A stretch of 64,000 bases of DNA from an uncultured Hyphomicrobiales bacterium (lineage in GTDB: Bacteria > Pseudomonadota > Alphaproteobacteria > Rhizobiales > Beijerinckiaceae), in contig CAINED010000029.1 of the NCBI GenBank assembly GCA_903847605.1, positions 62,001 through 126,000 on the forward strand, given 5' to 3'. Under the pieces are notes generated by a model. It was given only the letters and a program-made list of their open reading frames with translations. It did no database searches and had not been told where the DNA came from. The number at the start of each line of letters is the position of its first letter. The stretch's first letter is position 1. Position numbers and translations under genes: made by a program. Shown here one piece after another: positions 1 through 8,914 of the stretch.

Positions 1-241
1 CGGTGTTGCAGAAATTCACCTCCAGCGCGAGCTGGTCGGAGGTCGCCTGGGCCCAGAAGCAGTTGCCTGCGCCCGTTTGCGACGAGGACAGGATCAACCC
101 GTCGATCTCGCCCTTTTCCATGCCGGTCTTGTTCAGCAGTTCCTCGAGGATGTCCGCGCCCAGAGCCCAGACATCCTTGTCGCTTTTCGTGACGATTTTC
201 GTCTCCGCGTAAGCGACGATTGCGGTGTCGCGCATCGCCAT
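1..241 (-). CDS. Thiolase / acetyl-CoA acetyltransferase-like protein, N-terminal part only
   Basis: The gene runs off the left edge of the window, so only about 80 N-terminal residues are visible. The start is the ATG ending at base 241, preceded by a GGGAG ribosome site six bases upstream. The protein begins MAMRDTAIVAYAETKIVTKS, the usual opening of the thiolase/SCP2-type acetyltransferase family (RD-x-AIVG-x-x-ET). An SSSQTGAG stretch follows where such proteins carry a DGL-rich segment. The catalytic Cys and His lie outside the window. It sits directly downstream of a crotonase on the same strand, with a gap of about 70 bases, which fits a beta-oxidation or acyl-CoA operon. It could equally be one of the non-catalytic thiolase-like proteins common in such clusters. 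Confidence 0.72.
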   Translation of the reverse strand, partial: MAMRDTAIVAYAETKIVTKSDKDVWALGADILEELLNKTGMEKGEIDGLILSSSQTGAGNCFWAQATSDQLALEVNFCNT

Positions 242-309
242 GTTTCGCTCCCTTGATCTTTCGGAATTTTGGAACGGCGCAGCCCGTCGTGCTGCGCCGC
301 CGTTCGTCG

Positions 310-1131
310 TCAGCTCTTGACCGAGATCGTCTCGCCGCCGTCGCCCGACTTGCCGGGCTCGACGAGTTTGTCGGCGCGATGCTCGACGAAGGCTTTCAGG
401 CCATCGTAGCTGCGTTGGCTGCTGACCGCCTGGCTGATCAATGTTTCCATGAACAGGCCGTCGTTATGCGACATGTCGTTGACGCGGTTGAGGCAGGACG
501 ACACGGCCCAGTTCGTCAGCGGCGCATTCTTGGCGATGCGGCGGGCCAGCGACTTGGCGCGTTCGAGCGACTCGCCCTTGGGCGTCACGTACTGGCAGAG
601 GCCGAAGCGCTCGCCTTCCTGCGCCGTCAGCACGCGGCCGGTCAGCATCAGGTCCGCCATGCGCGCAAAGCCCATCAGGCGCTGGATGCGCACCGAGCCG
701 CCGCCGCCGACGAAGATGCCGCGCTGGCCCTCGGGCAGGGCGAAGAAGGTCGATTCATCGGCGACGCGGATATGGGCCGCCGACGCGATTTCGAGGCCGC
801 CGCCGATGGTCGCACCCTTGAGCGCCGCGATGAAGGGGATGTAGCCGCGCGCCATCGAATCGAGCGTCGGATGCCACAGGCCGCGCCGGCGCAGACGCAC
901 CTCGGAATCGGCGTTTATCCACTGCATCGCCTCGGCAAGATCGAGGCCGGCGCAGAAGTGATCGCCGTGACCGAAGATGATGCCGCATTTGGCTTCCTGA
1001 TTGGCGCGCAGAATGAGAGGCGCCACCGCCTTGTGAAGGCCCTCGTTCATGCAATTGCGCTTGTCCGGCCGGTTGAGGCCGATAAGGGCGATTTCGCCGT
1101 CAAGCTCGTAGGTTGCCAATTCTTCAGCCAT
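310..1131 (-). CDS. Enoyl-CoA hydratase/isomerase (crotonase) family protein
   Basis: A 273-residue cytosolic crotonase that would hydrate or isomerise an acyl-CoA double bond. The CoA-binding opening LNRPDKRN is at residues 19-26. The first oxyanion-hole segment FCAGLDL is at 59-65 and the second, IGGGLE, at 109-114. Both catalytic glutamates of the family are present: Glu114 in GGGLE and Glu134 in ALPEG, with the canonical 20-residue spacing. An AGGAG ribosome site precedes the ATG. It lies upstream of the thiolase-like gene and divergent from an ADP-forming acyl-CoA synthetase. A close paralogue at 29661-30455 shares the rare ALPEGQRGIFVGGGGSVR block. The substrate is unknown. Confidence 0.9.
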   Translation of the reverse strand: MAEELATYELDGEIALIGLNRPDKRNCMNEGLHKAVAPLILRANQEAKCGIIFGHGDHFCAGLDLAEAMQWINADSEVRLRRRGLWHPTLDSMARGYIPFIAALKGATIGGGLEIASAAHIRVADESTFFALPEGQRGIFVGGGGSVRIQRLMGFARMADLMLTGRVLTAQEGERFGLCQYVTPKGESLERAKSLARRIAKNAPLTNWAVSSCLNRVNDMSHNDGLFMETLISQAVSSQRSYDGLKAFVEHRADKLVEPGKSGDGGETISVKS

Positions 1132-1223
1132 GGGGTCTCCTCTGATAGCCGGCCGGTTGATTATGTCGAACGGCTATTTGCCCGTACCGAGCATTTTCAG
1201 CAATTCGATTTTGCATTCGCATC

Positions 1224-1249
1224 TGACAAGCTGTTATTCTGTCTTGTCA
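1224..1249. promoter_or_regulatory. Inverted repeat in the divergent crotonase/acyl-CoA synthetase gap
   Basis: Perfect 7-base arms TGACAAG (1224-1230) and CTTGTCA (1243-1249) are separated by 12 bases in the control region between two divergent genes. The size and placement fit the operator of a TetR or GntR dimer, possibly controlling both genes. No regulator gene adjoins it, so the cognate protein is unknown. Confidence 0.4.
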
Positions 1250-1340
1250 ACTGGGCGGCGGGCAATCCATGCGATCACGGCATGGCCGCTGCGCCGAATT
1301 TAGATATGAATGCGTTTCCATGGGAGGAAACGCGAACACG

Positions 1341-3494
1341 ATGTTTGGGGGTTTGATGTCCGGTACGGCAGGGTCACAGGCTGCGCGCGGCGCGGCGGCA
1401 GTGGAATATTTCGTGCGTCCGAAGTCAGTCGCGATTATCGGGCTTTCGTCCAAGCCCGGCTCCGCCGGCATGAACGCTCTCACAAATCTCACGAACAACA
1501 ATTTCGCAGGCGACATCTACCTCGTCGGCCGCAGCGGGGGCGAGGTGAACGGGCGCAAGGTCTTCACCGAAATCGACGAACTGCCCGAGGGTGTCGATCT
1601 CGCGATCTTCACGCTTCCCGTCGTCGGCGTGAAAGACGCGCTGGAAGGCTGTGTGCGCCGCAAGGTGAAGGCTGTCGTCTGCTTTGCATCGGGCTTTGCC
1701 GAGATCGGCGAGCGCGAGAAGCAGGACGAGATCGCGAAGATCGCCAGCGACGGCGGCGTCGCCCTGCTGGGTCCGAACTGCCTCGGATACAGCAACATCG
1801 TCGACGGATTTTCCGCGGGCTTCGTCAGCACGCAAACGATCGCCAAACTCGGCAAGACCAGCGATCCCAAGACGGCGATCCTGTCGCAGTCGGGCGGCAT
1901 GATGGCGCATATCAAGTCGGGACTCGAACTGCGCGACCTGCCCGTTTCCTACACCATCTCCACCGGCAACGAGGCCGGCGTCGGACTGCCCGATTTCGTC
2001 GACTTCTTCGTCAGGGATCCGAACACGCAGATGATCATCGTCTACGTGGAGGAAGTGCGCGATCCCCAGGGCTTCATGCAGGCCGCGCATCGCGCGCGCG
2101 AAGCCGGCAAGCCCGTCATCATGATGCATCCGGGCCGCACAGCAGCGGCCGTGCAGGCCGTCAGCTCGCACACCGGGGCGCTCGCGGGCGATCACGCCGT
2201 TATGCGCACGCTGGTCGAGCATGCCGGCATCTGCTTCGTCGATAATGTCGACGAGATGGTGGACACCGCAGAGGTGCTGGCGCGCTTTCCGAATCCGATC
2301 GCCGCCGGCCCCGGCATCCTCACCTTCTCCGGCGCTTTCTGCGCCATCGCGCACGACTTCTGTGCGGAAATCGGCCTGCCTGTGCCGCCTCTCTCTGCGG
2401 AAGGCGAAAAGATCCTCAAGGCGGCGCTGCCGGGCTTTGCTACGCCCCGCAATCCGCTCGATCTCACGACGCAGCCCGTGTGGCAGCCGGACCTTATGTA
2501 CACCGGCGCGAAAGCCCTGCTGGACGATCCGAAAATCGGGTCGCTGATGATTTCGATCCCGCCGAGCGGGCCTATGCTCAAGACGTATCTCGACCACGTT
2601 CTGCGCGCGCTGAAGGAATGTCCGGTCAAGCCGGTCATCTTCGGTGTGCTCGGCGACCGCCTCGCGCTGCCCGACGATTTCCTGAATCTGGCGAAGGAAA
2701 ATCGCATGATCGTTTCGCGCTCGGCCGATCGTACGCTGCGCGCGCTTCTTGCCGTATACAAGCACGGGCTCGCATTGGAGCGCGCGAAGAAGATCGTGCC
2801 CGCGCGTCCCATCGCGGCGCTGCCGCCTCTGGGCAAGGGCACGCAGGCCGAATGGCTCGGCAAGAAGGTGCTGGCCGCGGCGGGCGTCAAGATTCCTCCG
2901 GGCGATCTCGCACGCACGGCGGACGAAGCCGTCGCTATCGCGAAAAAGATCGGTTTCCCCGTTGCGATGAAGGCGCAAGCGGCAAAGCTCGCGCACAAGA
3001 CGGAAGCCGGCGGCGTGTTGCTCAACATCGCCGACGAGGCCGGCGTGCGCGAAGCCTTTCAGAAGCTGCACGACAATGTGAAGAAGTATAATTCTTCTAT
3101 CGTGCTCGATGGCGCGCTCGTCGAAACCATGTCGAAGCGCGGGCTTGAAATGGTGGTCGGCGCGAAGCGTGATCCGAAATGGGGGCCTGTGATCGTCGCG
3201 GGCATCGGCGGCGTCATGATCGAGGTCATTGGCGACGTGCGTCTCATGCCGCCTGATCTTTCCGCCGAAGCGATTGCCGAAGAACTCGGCAAGCTGAAGA
3301 TGGCGAAAATGCTAAGCGGATTTCGCGGCGCGCCGGCGGTCGATGTGAAGGCGCTGTCGGAAGTCGCTGCCGCTGTGGGGCAAATCATGAGGGCGATGCC
3401 GGAGATCGTCGAGATCGACATCAACCCGCTGGTCGCCCATGCGGCGGGCGAGGGCGTCAGGGCGCTCGATGCGCTCATAGTGACGAAGGAGTGA
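1341..3494 (+). CDS. ADP-forming acyl-CoA synthetase (fused alpha-beta, ATP-grasp)
   Basis: A 717-residue single-chain NDP-forming acyl-CoA synthetase. It would interconvert an acyl-CoA plus ADP and phosphate with the free acid, CoA and ATP in the cytosol. A CoA-binding Rossmann domain opens the protein (VAIIGLSSKPGS). The succinyl-CoA-ligase-like core follows, with LSQSGGMM and VSSHTGALAG; His277 of the latter aligns with the phosphohistidine region of the family. The C-terminal ATP-grasp domain contains PVAMKAQAAKLAHKTEAGG and ends in EIDINPLV. The frame is open further upstream, but the ATG at 1341 follows a GGGAGG site; ATG 1356 is an alternative. A paralogue lies at 27500-29593. Such enzymes in catabolic islands often activate or release unusual organic acids; the substrate is not readable here. 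Confidence 0.88.
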   Translation: MFGGLMSGTAGSQAARGAAAVEYFVRPKSVAIIGLSSKPGSAGMNALTNLTNNNFAGDIYLVGRSGGEVNGRKVFTEIDELPEGVDLAIFTLPVVGVKDALEGCVRRKVKAVVCFASGFAEIGEREKQDEIAKIASDGGVALLGPNCLGYSNIVDGFSAGFVSTQTIAKLGKTSDPKTAILSQSGGMMAHIKSGLELRDLPVSYTISTGNEAGVGLPDFVDFFVRDPNTQMIIVYVEEVRDPQGFMQAAHRAREAGKPVIMMHPGRTAAAVQAVSSHTGALAGDHAVMRTLVEHAGICFVDNVDEMVDTAEVLARFPNPIAAGPGILTFSGAFCAIAHDFCAEIGLPVPPLSAEGEKILKAALPGFATPRNPLDLTTQPVWQPDLMYTGAKALLDDPKIGSLMISIPPSGPMLKTYLDHVLRALKECPVKPVIFGVLGDRLALPDDFLNLAKENRMIVSRSADRTLRALLAVYKHGLALERAKKIVPARPIAALPPLGKGTQAEWLGKKVLAAAGVKIPPGDLARTADEAVAIAKKIGFPVAMKAQAAKLAHKTEAGGVLLNIADEAGVREAFQKLHDNVKKYNSSIVLDGALVETMSKRGLEMVVGAKRDPKWGPVIVAGIGGVMIEVIGDVRLMPPDLSAEAIAEELGKLKMAKMLSGFRGAPAVDVKALSEVAAAVGQIMRAMPEIVEIDINPLVAHAAGEGVRALDALIVTKE

Positions 3495-3500
3495 GAGGCA

Positions 3501-3616
3501 GGTCCTCATGCTGAGTAGCGTCGCGAAGCGGCGCGTATCGAAGCACGAGAGTTGATGGCAGTTACGCGAAACCCTTGTCCTTCGATACGGCCCTGTGGGC
3601 CTGCTCAGGATGAGGG
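3501..3616. repeat. Rhizobial-type palindromic intergenic repeat
   Basis: The left arm contains CCTCATGCTGAG and the right arm CTCAGGATGAGG, which are complementary at 11 of 12 positions. Between them sit TATCGAAGCACGAG and CCTTCGATAC, also partly complementary. This long imperfect palindrome, with TTCGA cores and CTCAGGATGAGG at the end, is familiar from intergenic regions of Bradyrhizobium-like and related genomes. It lies between two convergent genes and codes for nothing evident. Only one copy was noticed in the window. Confidence 0.6.
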
Positions 3617-3638
3617 TTTCGATGGGCATCCTCACGAT

Positions 3639-3697
3639 AAGGCCGTCAAGCTAGGGAGCGAGCAAGGCTCGCATCTCCAGGCACGACGGCCTTTTCT
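3639..3697 (+). terminator. Probable terminator after the acyl-CoA synthetase
   Basis: Arms AAGGCCGTC (3639-3647) and GACGGCCTT (3685-3693) can form a 9-bp stem followed by TTTTC, directly before the convergent receptor gene. The 37-base loop is long for an intrinsic terminator, so the call is moderate. Confidence 0.5.
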
Positions 3698-3706
3698 TTA
3701 TCGATT

Positions 3707-4666
3707 TCATTGCGGTTCGATCTTCGCCTGCTGCGTCCATTTCTTCCAGTTTTCCATGTCCTTGACGATCAGCGCGCGCGTCTCCTCCGGGGAAGCGATG
3801 AACGGATCGGTGCCGATGTTGTTGAAGAACTTTTTCGTCTCGTCCATTTTCAGCATCTGCTCGAACCAGCCGCCGATCTTGTCGCGGATCGGCTTTGGCG
3901 TGCCTGCGGGCACCTGCACCGACCACCAGACGCCCAGGTCAATTCCGGGAACGCCGAGTTCCTTCATCGTGGGAATGTCAGGCGTCGCCGCCACGCGCTC
4001 TCCGGTCGATACTGCGAGCGCGCGGATGCGTCCGTTGCGGATATTTGCGATCGTGTAGATCGGATCGGACATCGCCATGTCGATCGTGCCGGACACAAGG
4101 TCGTTGGCGGAGTCGGCAATGGTCTTGTAGTTTACCTGCACCGTCTGCAGGCCCGCGGCGTTCTTGTAGAGTTCGGCGAAGATGGTGCCGAAATTGGTCG
4201 ATGTGGCGTAGGAACCTTTATCGCCCTTCTTTTTCAAATGTTCGGTGAGCTCGGCAACGGTCTTGATCGGGCTTTTGGCGTCGACGCTGAGATACCAGCC
4301 CTGCTTGAGTACGCCGCCGATAAAGTCGAAATCCTTGAGAGGATCGACGGGCGGATTTTTCAGCACGTAATTCATCGAGGCGAGGCCGCTGCCGCCGGCA
4401 GGCAGGATCGTGTAGCCATCGGGCTTCGACTTGGCGACGAAAGCTGTGGCGATATGGCCCTGCGCGCCGGGCCTGTTCTCGACGACAACGGGCCTGCCGG
4501 CGATCTGCTGCAGTCTTTCCGCCATGAAGCGGTACATCACGTCGGCGCCGCTGCCGGCGACGAAGCCGCAGATCAGCTTGATCTCGCGGGTCGGATATTC
4601 CTGTGCATTCGCCGGGATTGCCGCAGCGCCCGCGAACAGCGCGGCGACGATTGCCATAGTCCTCAT
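3707..4666 (-). CDS. Bug/TctC-family periplasmic solute receptor (copy 1 of 3)
   Basis: A 319-residue periplasmic binding protein of the tripartite tricarboxylate transporter (Bug) family, expected to bind a carboxylated small molecule. A Sec signal peptide covers about residues 1-21 and ends in ANAQ. The mature start EYPTREIKLICGF and the following GSGAD, VENRPGAQG and PDGYT blocks are family hallmarks. TPDIPTMKELGVPG is the usual hinge motif. It is the last of three tandem paralogues of exactly equal length, transcribed together behind an amidohydrolase. No TctA or TctB membrane components are found anywhere in the window, so the partner must be encoded elsewhere or the protein acts as a sensor. 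Confidence 0.93.
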   Translation of the reverse strand: MRTMAIVAALFAGAAAIPANAQEYPTREIKLICGFVAGSGADVMYRFMAERLQQIAGRPVVVENRPGAQGHIATAFVAKSKPDGYTILPAGGSGLASMNYVLKNPPVDPLKDFDFIGGVLKQGWYLSVDAKSPIKTVAELTEHLKKKGDKGSYATSTNFGTIFAELYKNAAGLQTVQVNYKTIADSANDLVSGTIDMAMSDPIYTIANIRNGRIRALAVSTGERVAATPDIPTMKELGVPGIDLGVWWSVQVPAGTPKPIRDKIGGWFEQMLKMDETKKFFNNIGTDPFIASPEETRALIVKDMENWKKWTQQAKIEPQ

Positions 4667-4703
4667 GTCGCTCCCCCTTGTTGAATCCGGTTCCAGGCTT
4701 GCA

Positions 4704-5663
4704 TTACGTCGGATCGATATTTGCGCGCTTCACCCAGTCGCGCCAGCGGTCCATGTCCTTGATGATAAGCGCGCGGGTATCATCACCACTTCCGGCCAGT
4801 GATTCCGTGCCAATGCCGGCAAAGAATTTCTTCGTCTCCTCCGAAGCGACGATCTGCTCGAGCCAGGCGCCAAGCTTTTCGCGCACGGGCGCGGGCATGC
4901 CTGCCGGCCCCTGCATGGACCACCAGACTTCGACGTCGATACCGGGAATTCCAGACTCTTCCATCGTCGGAATATCAGGCGTGGCGGCAATGCGCCTGCC
5001 GGTGCTGACGGCAAGAGGCCGCAAGCGGCCGGCGCGAATGCTGGCGATCGTGAAGCCGGCGTCGGTCATCGACATTTCGACATTGCCGGCGGCAAGATCG
5101 TTTACGGAGTCCATGATCGTCTTGTAATTCACGCGCACCGTTTCGAGACCGGCAGCCGCCTTGTAGAGTTCGGCGAATATGATGCCGGTATTGGTCGAAA
5201 CCGCGTAGGAGCCCTTCGCGCCTTTCTGTTTCAGGTGCGCTGTCAGCTCGGCGATGGTCTTGATCGGGCTCTTGGTATCGACCGAGAGATACCAGCCCTG
5301 CCGCAGGACCATGCCGACATAGTCGAAATCCTTCAGCGGATCGACGGGCGGATTCTTCATGAGGAAGTTGATCGAGGCGAGGCTGCTGCCGCCCTGCAGG
5401 CTCAGCGTATAGCCATCCGGCTTTGCTTTCGCCGTCTGCATATGCGCCAGATGTCCCTGAACGCCGGGCCTGTTTTCGACGAGCACGGGCTTGCCGGCCA
5501 GAGCGCTCAGCCTCTCCGCAACATGCCGGTACAAGATATCCGCGCCGCTGCCGGCCGGAAAACCGCAGATCAGCCGGATTTCACGCGTCGGATATTCCTG
5601 TGCATGAACGCCCGTCGCCGCGAGACCCGTCAGCAACACGGTCAGAAAACCAATTTTTCGCAT
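4704..5663 (-). CDS. Bug/TctC-family periplasmic solute receptor (copy 2 of 3)
   Basis: A 319-residue Bug-family receptor with a short Sec signal (MRKIGFLTVLLTGLAATGVHAQ) before the mature start EYPTREIRLICGF. It keeps VENRPGVQG, PDGYT, the stretch DPLKDFDYVG and the hinge TPDIPTMEESGIPG. It resembles copy 1 closely, sharing the blocks QGWYLSVD and KSPIKT, and copy 3 less closely. That pattern suggests stepwise tandem duplication followed by divergence. It lies 37 bases upstream of copy 1 and 49 bases downstream of copy 3 on the same strand. Conserved scaffold with altered pocket residues would let the set recognise related ligands. Ligand unknown. Confidence 0.93.
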   Translation of the reverse strand: MRKIGFLTVLLTGLAATGVHAQEYPTREIRLICGFPAGSGADILYRHVAERLSALAGKPVLVENRPGVQGHLAHMQTAKAKPDGYTLSLQGGSSLASINFLMKNPPVDPLKDFDYVGMVLRQGWYLSVDTKSPIKTIAELTAHLKQKGAKGSYAVSTNTGIIFAELYKAAAGLETVRVNYKTIMDSVNDLAAGNVEMSMTDAGFTIASIRAGRLRPLAVSTGRRIAATPDIPTMEESGIPGIDVEVWWSMQGPAGMPAPVREKLGAWLEQIVASEETKKFFAGIGTESLAGSGDDTRALIIKDMDRWRDWVKRANIDPT

Positions 5664-5712
5664 TCGCTACTCTCCGGAAAAGCGCAACATTGCGCGCGCC
5701 TTCGAACCATCA

Positions 5713-6672
5713 TCAGTTCGGTTTGATATTCGCCGTTTTGACGTACCGGCCCCAGTTTTCGATATCCTTGCGCAATAGCTCCTTGGCTTCGTCCGGGCTC
5801 ACGCTGAGAACGTCGGTGCCGATGCTGGACAAGAACGGTTCCGTATCAGGCAGCTTTGCGAGCTGGCTCACCCATTCGCCGAGTTTGTCCTTGATTGGCT
5901 GGGGCGTTCCCTTCGGCACGAAGACGCCGAACCAGAAGACGAGATTGACGCCGGGAACGCCGCCTTCCGCCATCGTGGGAATATCGGGCATGGATTTCAT
6001 GCGCTCGGGCGTCGAGATCGCCAGCGCCCTGATGCGGCCGTTGCGAATTTGCCCGAGCGACCAGGCGGCGTCCGCCATCGCGAAGTCGATATTGCCGCTG
6101 GTGAGATCGTTGAGGGAATCGCCGATCGTCTTGTAATTCACCTGCACCGTCTCGAGGCCCGCATAGGTCTTGTATAATTCGCCCATGACAGCGCCGTTCG
6201 TAGTCGCCGTGGAGTAGGAGGCCTTGTCCTTCTTCTCTTTCAAATAGGCCGTCAGTTCCGGCAGCGTCTTGAACGGTGACTTGGCGTCGACGACCAGCAG
6301 CCATCCCTGTTTCAGAATCGTGCCGACCGGCTCGAAATCATTGACCGGATCGAAGGCCAGTTGCTTGTAGAGATGCACCGACGACGCAAGCGCCGAACCT
6401 CCGACCGGATAAACAGTGTAGCCGTCGGGTTTCGCTTTCGAGACAAAGGTGCTGGCAATATTGCCGGCGGCGCCGGGCCGGTTTTCGACAAGAAAGGTGC
6501 GGCCTGAAATCGCCTGCAACTGCTTGGCGACGAAGCGATGGATGATGTCCGCGCCGCTGCCCGCGACAAAGCCGCAGATCAGTTTCACTTCCCGCGTCGG
6601 ATAGTCCTGCGCATGCACAGGCGTTGCGACCGCGAGAACACCGAGGCCTGCCGCTAGCAGAAGTCCGCGCAT
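5713..6672 (-). CDS. Bug/TctC-family periplasmic solute receptor (copy 3 of 3)
   Basis: A 319-residue Bug-family receptor. The Sec signal ends in VHAQ before DYPTREVKLICGF. The family blocks are GSGADIIHRF, VENRPGAAG, PDGYTVYP and MPDIPTMAEGGVPG. It is the most divergent of the three: where copies 1 and 2 read VPAG or GPAG it has VPKG, and it has VFWFGVF where the others have VWWS. It is the first receptor downstream of the amidohydrolase gene, about 90 bases away. The order amidohydrolase, copy 3, copy 2, copy 1 on one strand points to one transcript, so the amidohydrolase substrate is a candidate ligand. Confidence 0.92.
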   Translation of the reverse strand: MRGLLLAAGLGVLAVATPVHAQDYPTREVKLICGFVAGSGADIIHRFVAKQLQAISGRTFLVENRPGAAGNIASTFVSKAKPDGYTVYPVGGSALASSVHLYKQLAFDPVNDFEPVGTILKQGWLLVVDAKSPFKTLPELTAYLKEKKDKASYSTATTNGAVMGELYKTYAGLETVQVNYKTIGDSLNDLTSGNIDFAMADAAWSLGQIRNGRIRALAISTPERMKSMPDIPTMAEGGVPGVNLVFWFGVFVPKGTPQPIKDKLGEWVSQLAKLPDTEPFLSSIGTDVLSVSPDEAKELLRKDIENWGRYVKTANIKPN

Positions 6673-6763
6673 GCTTTCCTCCTTTGAAGGATAGGAGCCG
6701 CGTTCTGTGTGCGGCCTCTGATCTTTGAAGGCTAGCCAAGCCCAAGCAGGCCCGCAAGCGATT

Positions 6764-7729
6764 TCACTTCAGGCGCGGGAAGAGTTCGAGCGCATTGCTG
6801 CGGCAAATTCTCGCGAGTTCGTCGGGCTCCAGCACAGGCGATCCATCGACAAGCGATATCTCGTGCGCGACCTTTTTCTCGGGAGCGAAAGGCCAGTCGC
6901 TGCCGAACAGCACTTGCGACATCGGCGTAAAATCCTTCCAGCATCGCGTGGGGCCCGGCGCGCAGGCGAGCGCCGTGTCGATATAGAATCGCTTCAGAAG
7001 CGCCGTGATGTCGTTCGGGTCCCAGCCCGGAAAGGACGGCGAATAGGCGACGCGCCAGGCGACGAAGGGCAGTGTGCCGCCGCCGTGCGAGAGAATATAT
7101 TTAATATTCGGATAGCGTTCGAGCGCGCGCGAGAAGACGAGGTTCAGGGCAACGCGGGTCGTATCGAAGGGAAATTCGACGACATTGCCCTTGAAGTCGA
7201 GATCGAGCGCCGTCATCGCTTCCGGAAACATGGGATGGAGATGGACGACAGCGGACCGTTCGTTCAGCGCAGCAAGGAGCGGCTCGAATACGGGATCGCC
7301 GAGATATTTCGGGCCGTAACTTGAAAAGATGCCGACGCCATCGAGCTTGAGATCGTCGAGTGCGCGAGTGGCTTCGTCCACTGCGGACGAGACATCGCCG
7401 GATTTGCCTTTCTCAATATCGTAGAAGGGCAGGGCGGCGAATACGCCGAAGCGGTCGGGGCGGCGGCGCGAGAGGTCGGCTGCATAGTCGTTCGCCTTGC
7501 GCGCCACGTCGCGGGCCTGCGCGGCATCCCTGCAAAATCGAAAGCCGGGCGCGCTCATGGACATGATTGCCGCGCCGATGCCGTTGGCGTCCATCACGCG
7601 CAAAGCCTCGTCCTCGGAGAAGTCGGGAAAGGAGCCCTTTGCGGGCGTCGCGCCTGCGTTCTCTGCGGCCTCGCGATAGTCAGGCGGAATGAAATGCACG
7701 TGAACGTCGATCTTGCCTTCCGCCGCCAT
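6764..7729 (-). CDS. Amidohydrolase-2 family metal-dependent hydrolase or decarboxylase
   Basis: A 321-residue TIM-barrel protein of the amidohydrolase-2 (ACMSD-like) family, many members of which decarboxylate or hydrolyse aromatic or cyclic acids. Metal ligands are visible: the HVH motif at His10/His12, HLH at His163/His165, His215 in ILSHGGG, and Asp278 in FGSDWPF. The HGGGTLPF and FGSDWPF blocks are typical. The start is the ATG at 7729, and the protein has no signal peptide, so it is cytosolic. It is the first gene of the minus-strand unit that continues with three Bug receptors, and it is divergent from a TAXI-TRAP transporter. The pairing suggests uptake plus first-step breakdown of one class of acid; the substrate is not determinable. 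Confidence 0.87.
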   Translation of the reverse strand: MAAEGKIDVHVHFIPPDYREAAENAGATPAKGSFPDFSEDEALRVMDANGIGAAIMSMSAPGFRFCRDAAQARDVARKANDYAADLSRRRPDRFGVFAALPFYDIEKGKSGDVSSAVDEATRALDDLKLDGVGIFSSYGPKYLGDPVFEPLLAALNERSAVVHLHPMFPEAMTALDLDFKGNVVEFPFDTTRVALNLVFSRALERYPNIKYILSHGGGTLPFVAWRVAYSPSFPGWDPNDITALLKRFYIDTALACAPGPTRCWKDFTPMSQVLFGSDWPFAPEKKVAHEISLVDGSPVLEPDELARICRSNALELFPRLK

Positions 7730-7915
7730 GCTCGAAAACTCCCGTGATCCGCGCTCTCCAGGGCGCCGCGGCGAATGTTAGCGGAGCGGGGATCGTTGGC
7801 AAACGGGTCTGCGCGAATAAGCTCTTGCGCGCCCGCGGGCATCGCCCTTAGACTTGATGCAAGCGGGCCGCCAAGACGCCCGGTGCAGGCTTCAGATTTG
7901 CCGAGGGAGGAAAAG

Positions 7916-8863
7916 ATGAAAAGGAAGGGAATTCTCGCCCTGTTCGCGTCGATGCTGCTGTGCAGCGCCGCGCATGCGCAAGGCAAGGTCGATATCAATG
8001 TAGGCGCGGGCACGCAGGGCGGCTCGCAATATCCGATCACCGTCGCCATCGGCACGCTGCTTGAAAAGATGCCGCAGGTCGGCCGCGTGACGCTGCAGCC
8101 GGGCGGCTCCATCGGCAATGTCATCCGCGTGGACGACGGTAAATCCGAAATCGCGATCACGATGTCGCAGAGCCTGCGCGAAGGCAGACTGGGCAAAGCC
8201 CCCTTCAAGAAGCCGACGCAGAATGCCGTGAACCTCATCACGCTGCACGCCTTCCATGTCGCGGTCTTCGTGGCCGAGGATTCGCCGATCAAGACATTCA
8301 AGGATTTCGCGGGCAAGAAATTGAACATCGCGCCGAAGGGCTTTTCGGTGCGTGAGATCGGCGAACAGGTCGCGCGGATGGAAGGCATTGCCGGCAAGGT
8401 CGATATCGGCTCGCTGCGCATCACCGAAGCCATTGAATCCTTCAAGGACGGCCACCATCATGGGTTGATGTATGCGCCGAGCGAGCGCTTCGGCGCCTTC
8501 ATGAATCTGGCGCAGACCCGCAACATTCGTCTGGTCGAACTTGACCGCAAGGTGATGGAAGCTTTCGTCCAGGAAGACCCGAGCTTCTACATCACCAAAT
8601 GGCCCAAGGACCGTTCGGCTTACAAGAATCTGTCGAACTCCGTCGACGTGCTCGCCTATCCCAATGTCATCGCCGCCTCGACGAAGGTGAGCGAGGAACT
8701 CGCCTACCAGATGGTGAAATTCATTGCGGAAAACTTCGACCAGATAAGGCCGTCCGAGCCTTCGCTCGAGCCGTTCGAGATCAAGGAAATGGCTGTTGAT
8801 GCGGGCAGTCCGTTCCATCCCGGCGCAGCACGCTATTATCGCGAACGGGGCTGGCTGAAATAG
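7916..8863 (+). CDS. TAXI-family TRAP transporter solute receptor
   Basis: A 315-residue periplasmic receptor of a TAXI-type TRAP transporter. The open frame extends upstream, but the ATG at 7916 follows a GGGAGG site and begins a clean Sec signal (MKRKGILALFASMLLCSAAHAQ). GAGTQGGSQYPITVAIGTLL matches the TAXI N-terminal ligand-binding block, and the end HPGAARYYRERGWLK is the usual TAXI C-terminus. The gene is followed by the cognate fused permease after about 50 bases, so unlike most receptors in this window it has its membrane partner. Known TAXI ligands include glutamate and other carboxylates; none is implied specifically here. Confidence 0.9.
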   Translation: MKRKGILALFASMLLCSAAHAQGKVDINVGAGTQGGSQYPITVAIGTLLEKMPQVGRVTLQPGGSIGNVIRVDDGKSEIAITMSQSLREGRLGKAPFKKPTQNAVNLITLHAFHVAVFVAEDSPIKTFKDFAGKKLNIAPKGFSVREIGEQVARMEGIAGKVDIGSLRITEAIESFKDGHHHGLMYAPSERFGAFMNLAQTRNIRLVELDRKVMEAFVQEDPSFYITKWPKDRSAYKNLSNSVDVLAYPNVIAASTKVSEELAYQMVKFIAENFDQIRPSEPSLEPFEIKEMAVDAGSPFHPGAARYYRERGWLK

Positions 8864-8914
8864 CGCCTGCAAACAAGAACAAGACCGGCGAAGCACGGCA
8901 TTGGGGGAATTGAC

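Noticed and set aside
1425..3071. 548-codon open frame opposite the ADP-forming acyl-CoA synthetase
   Set aside because: Antisense shadow with no recognisable domain; the plus-strand gene is complete.
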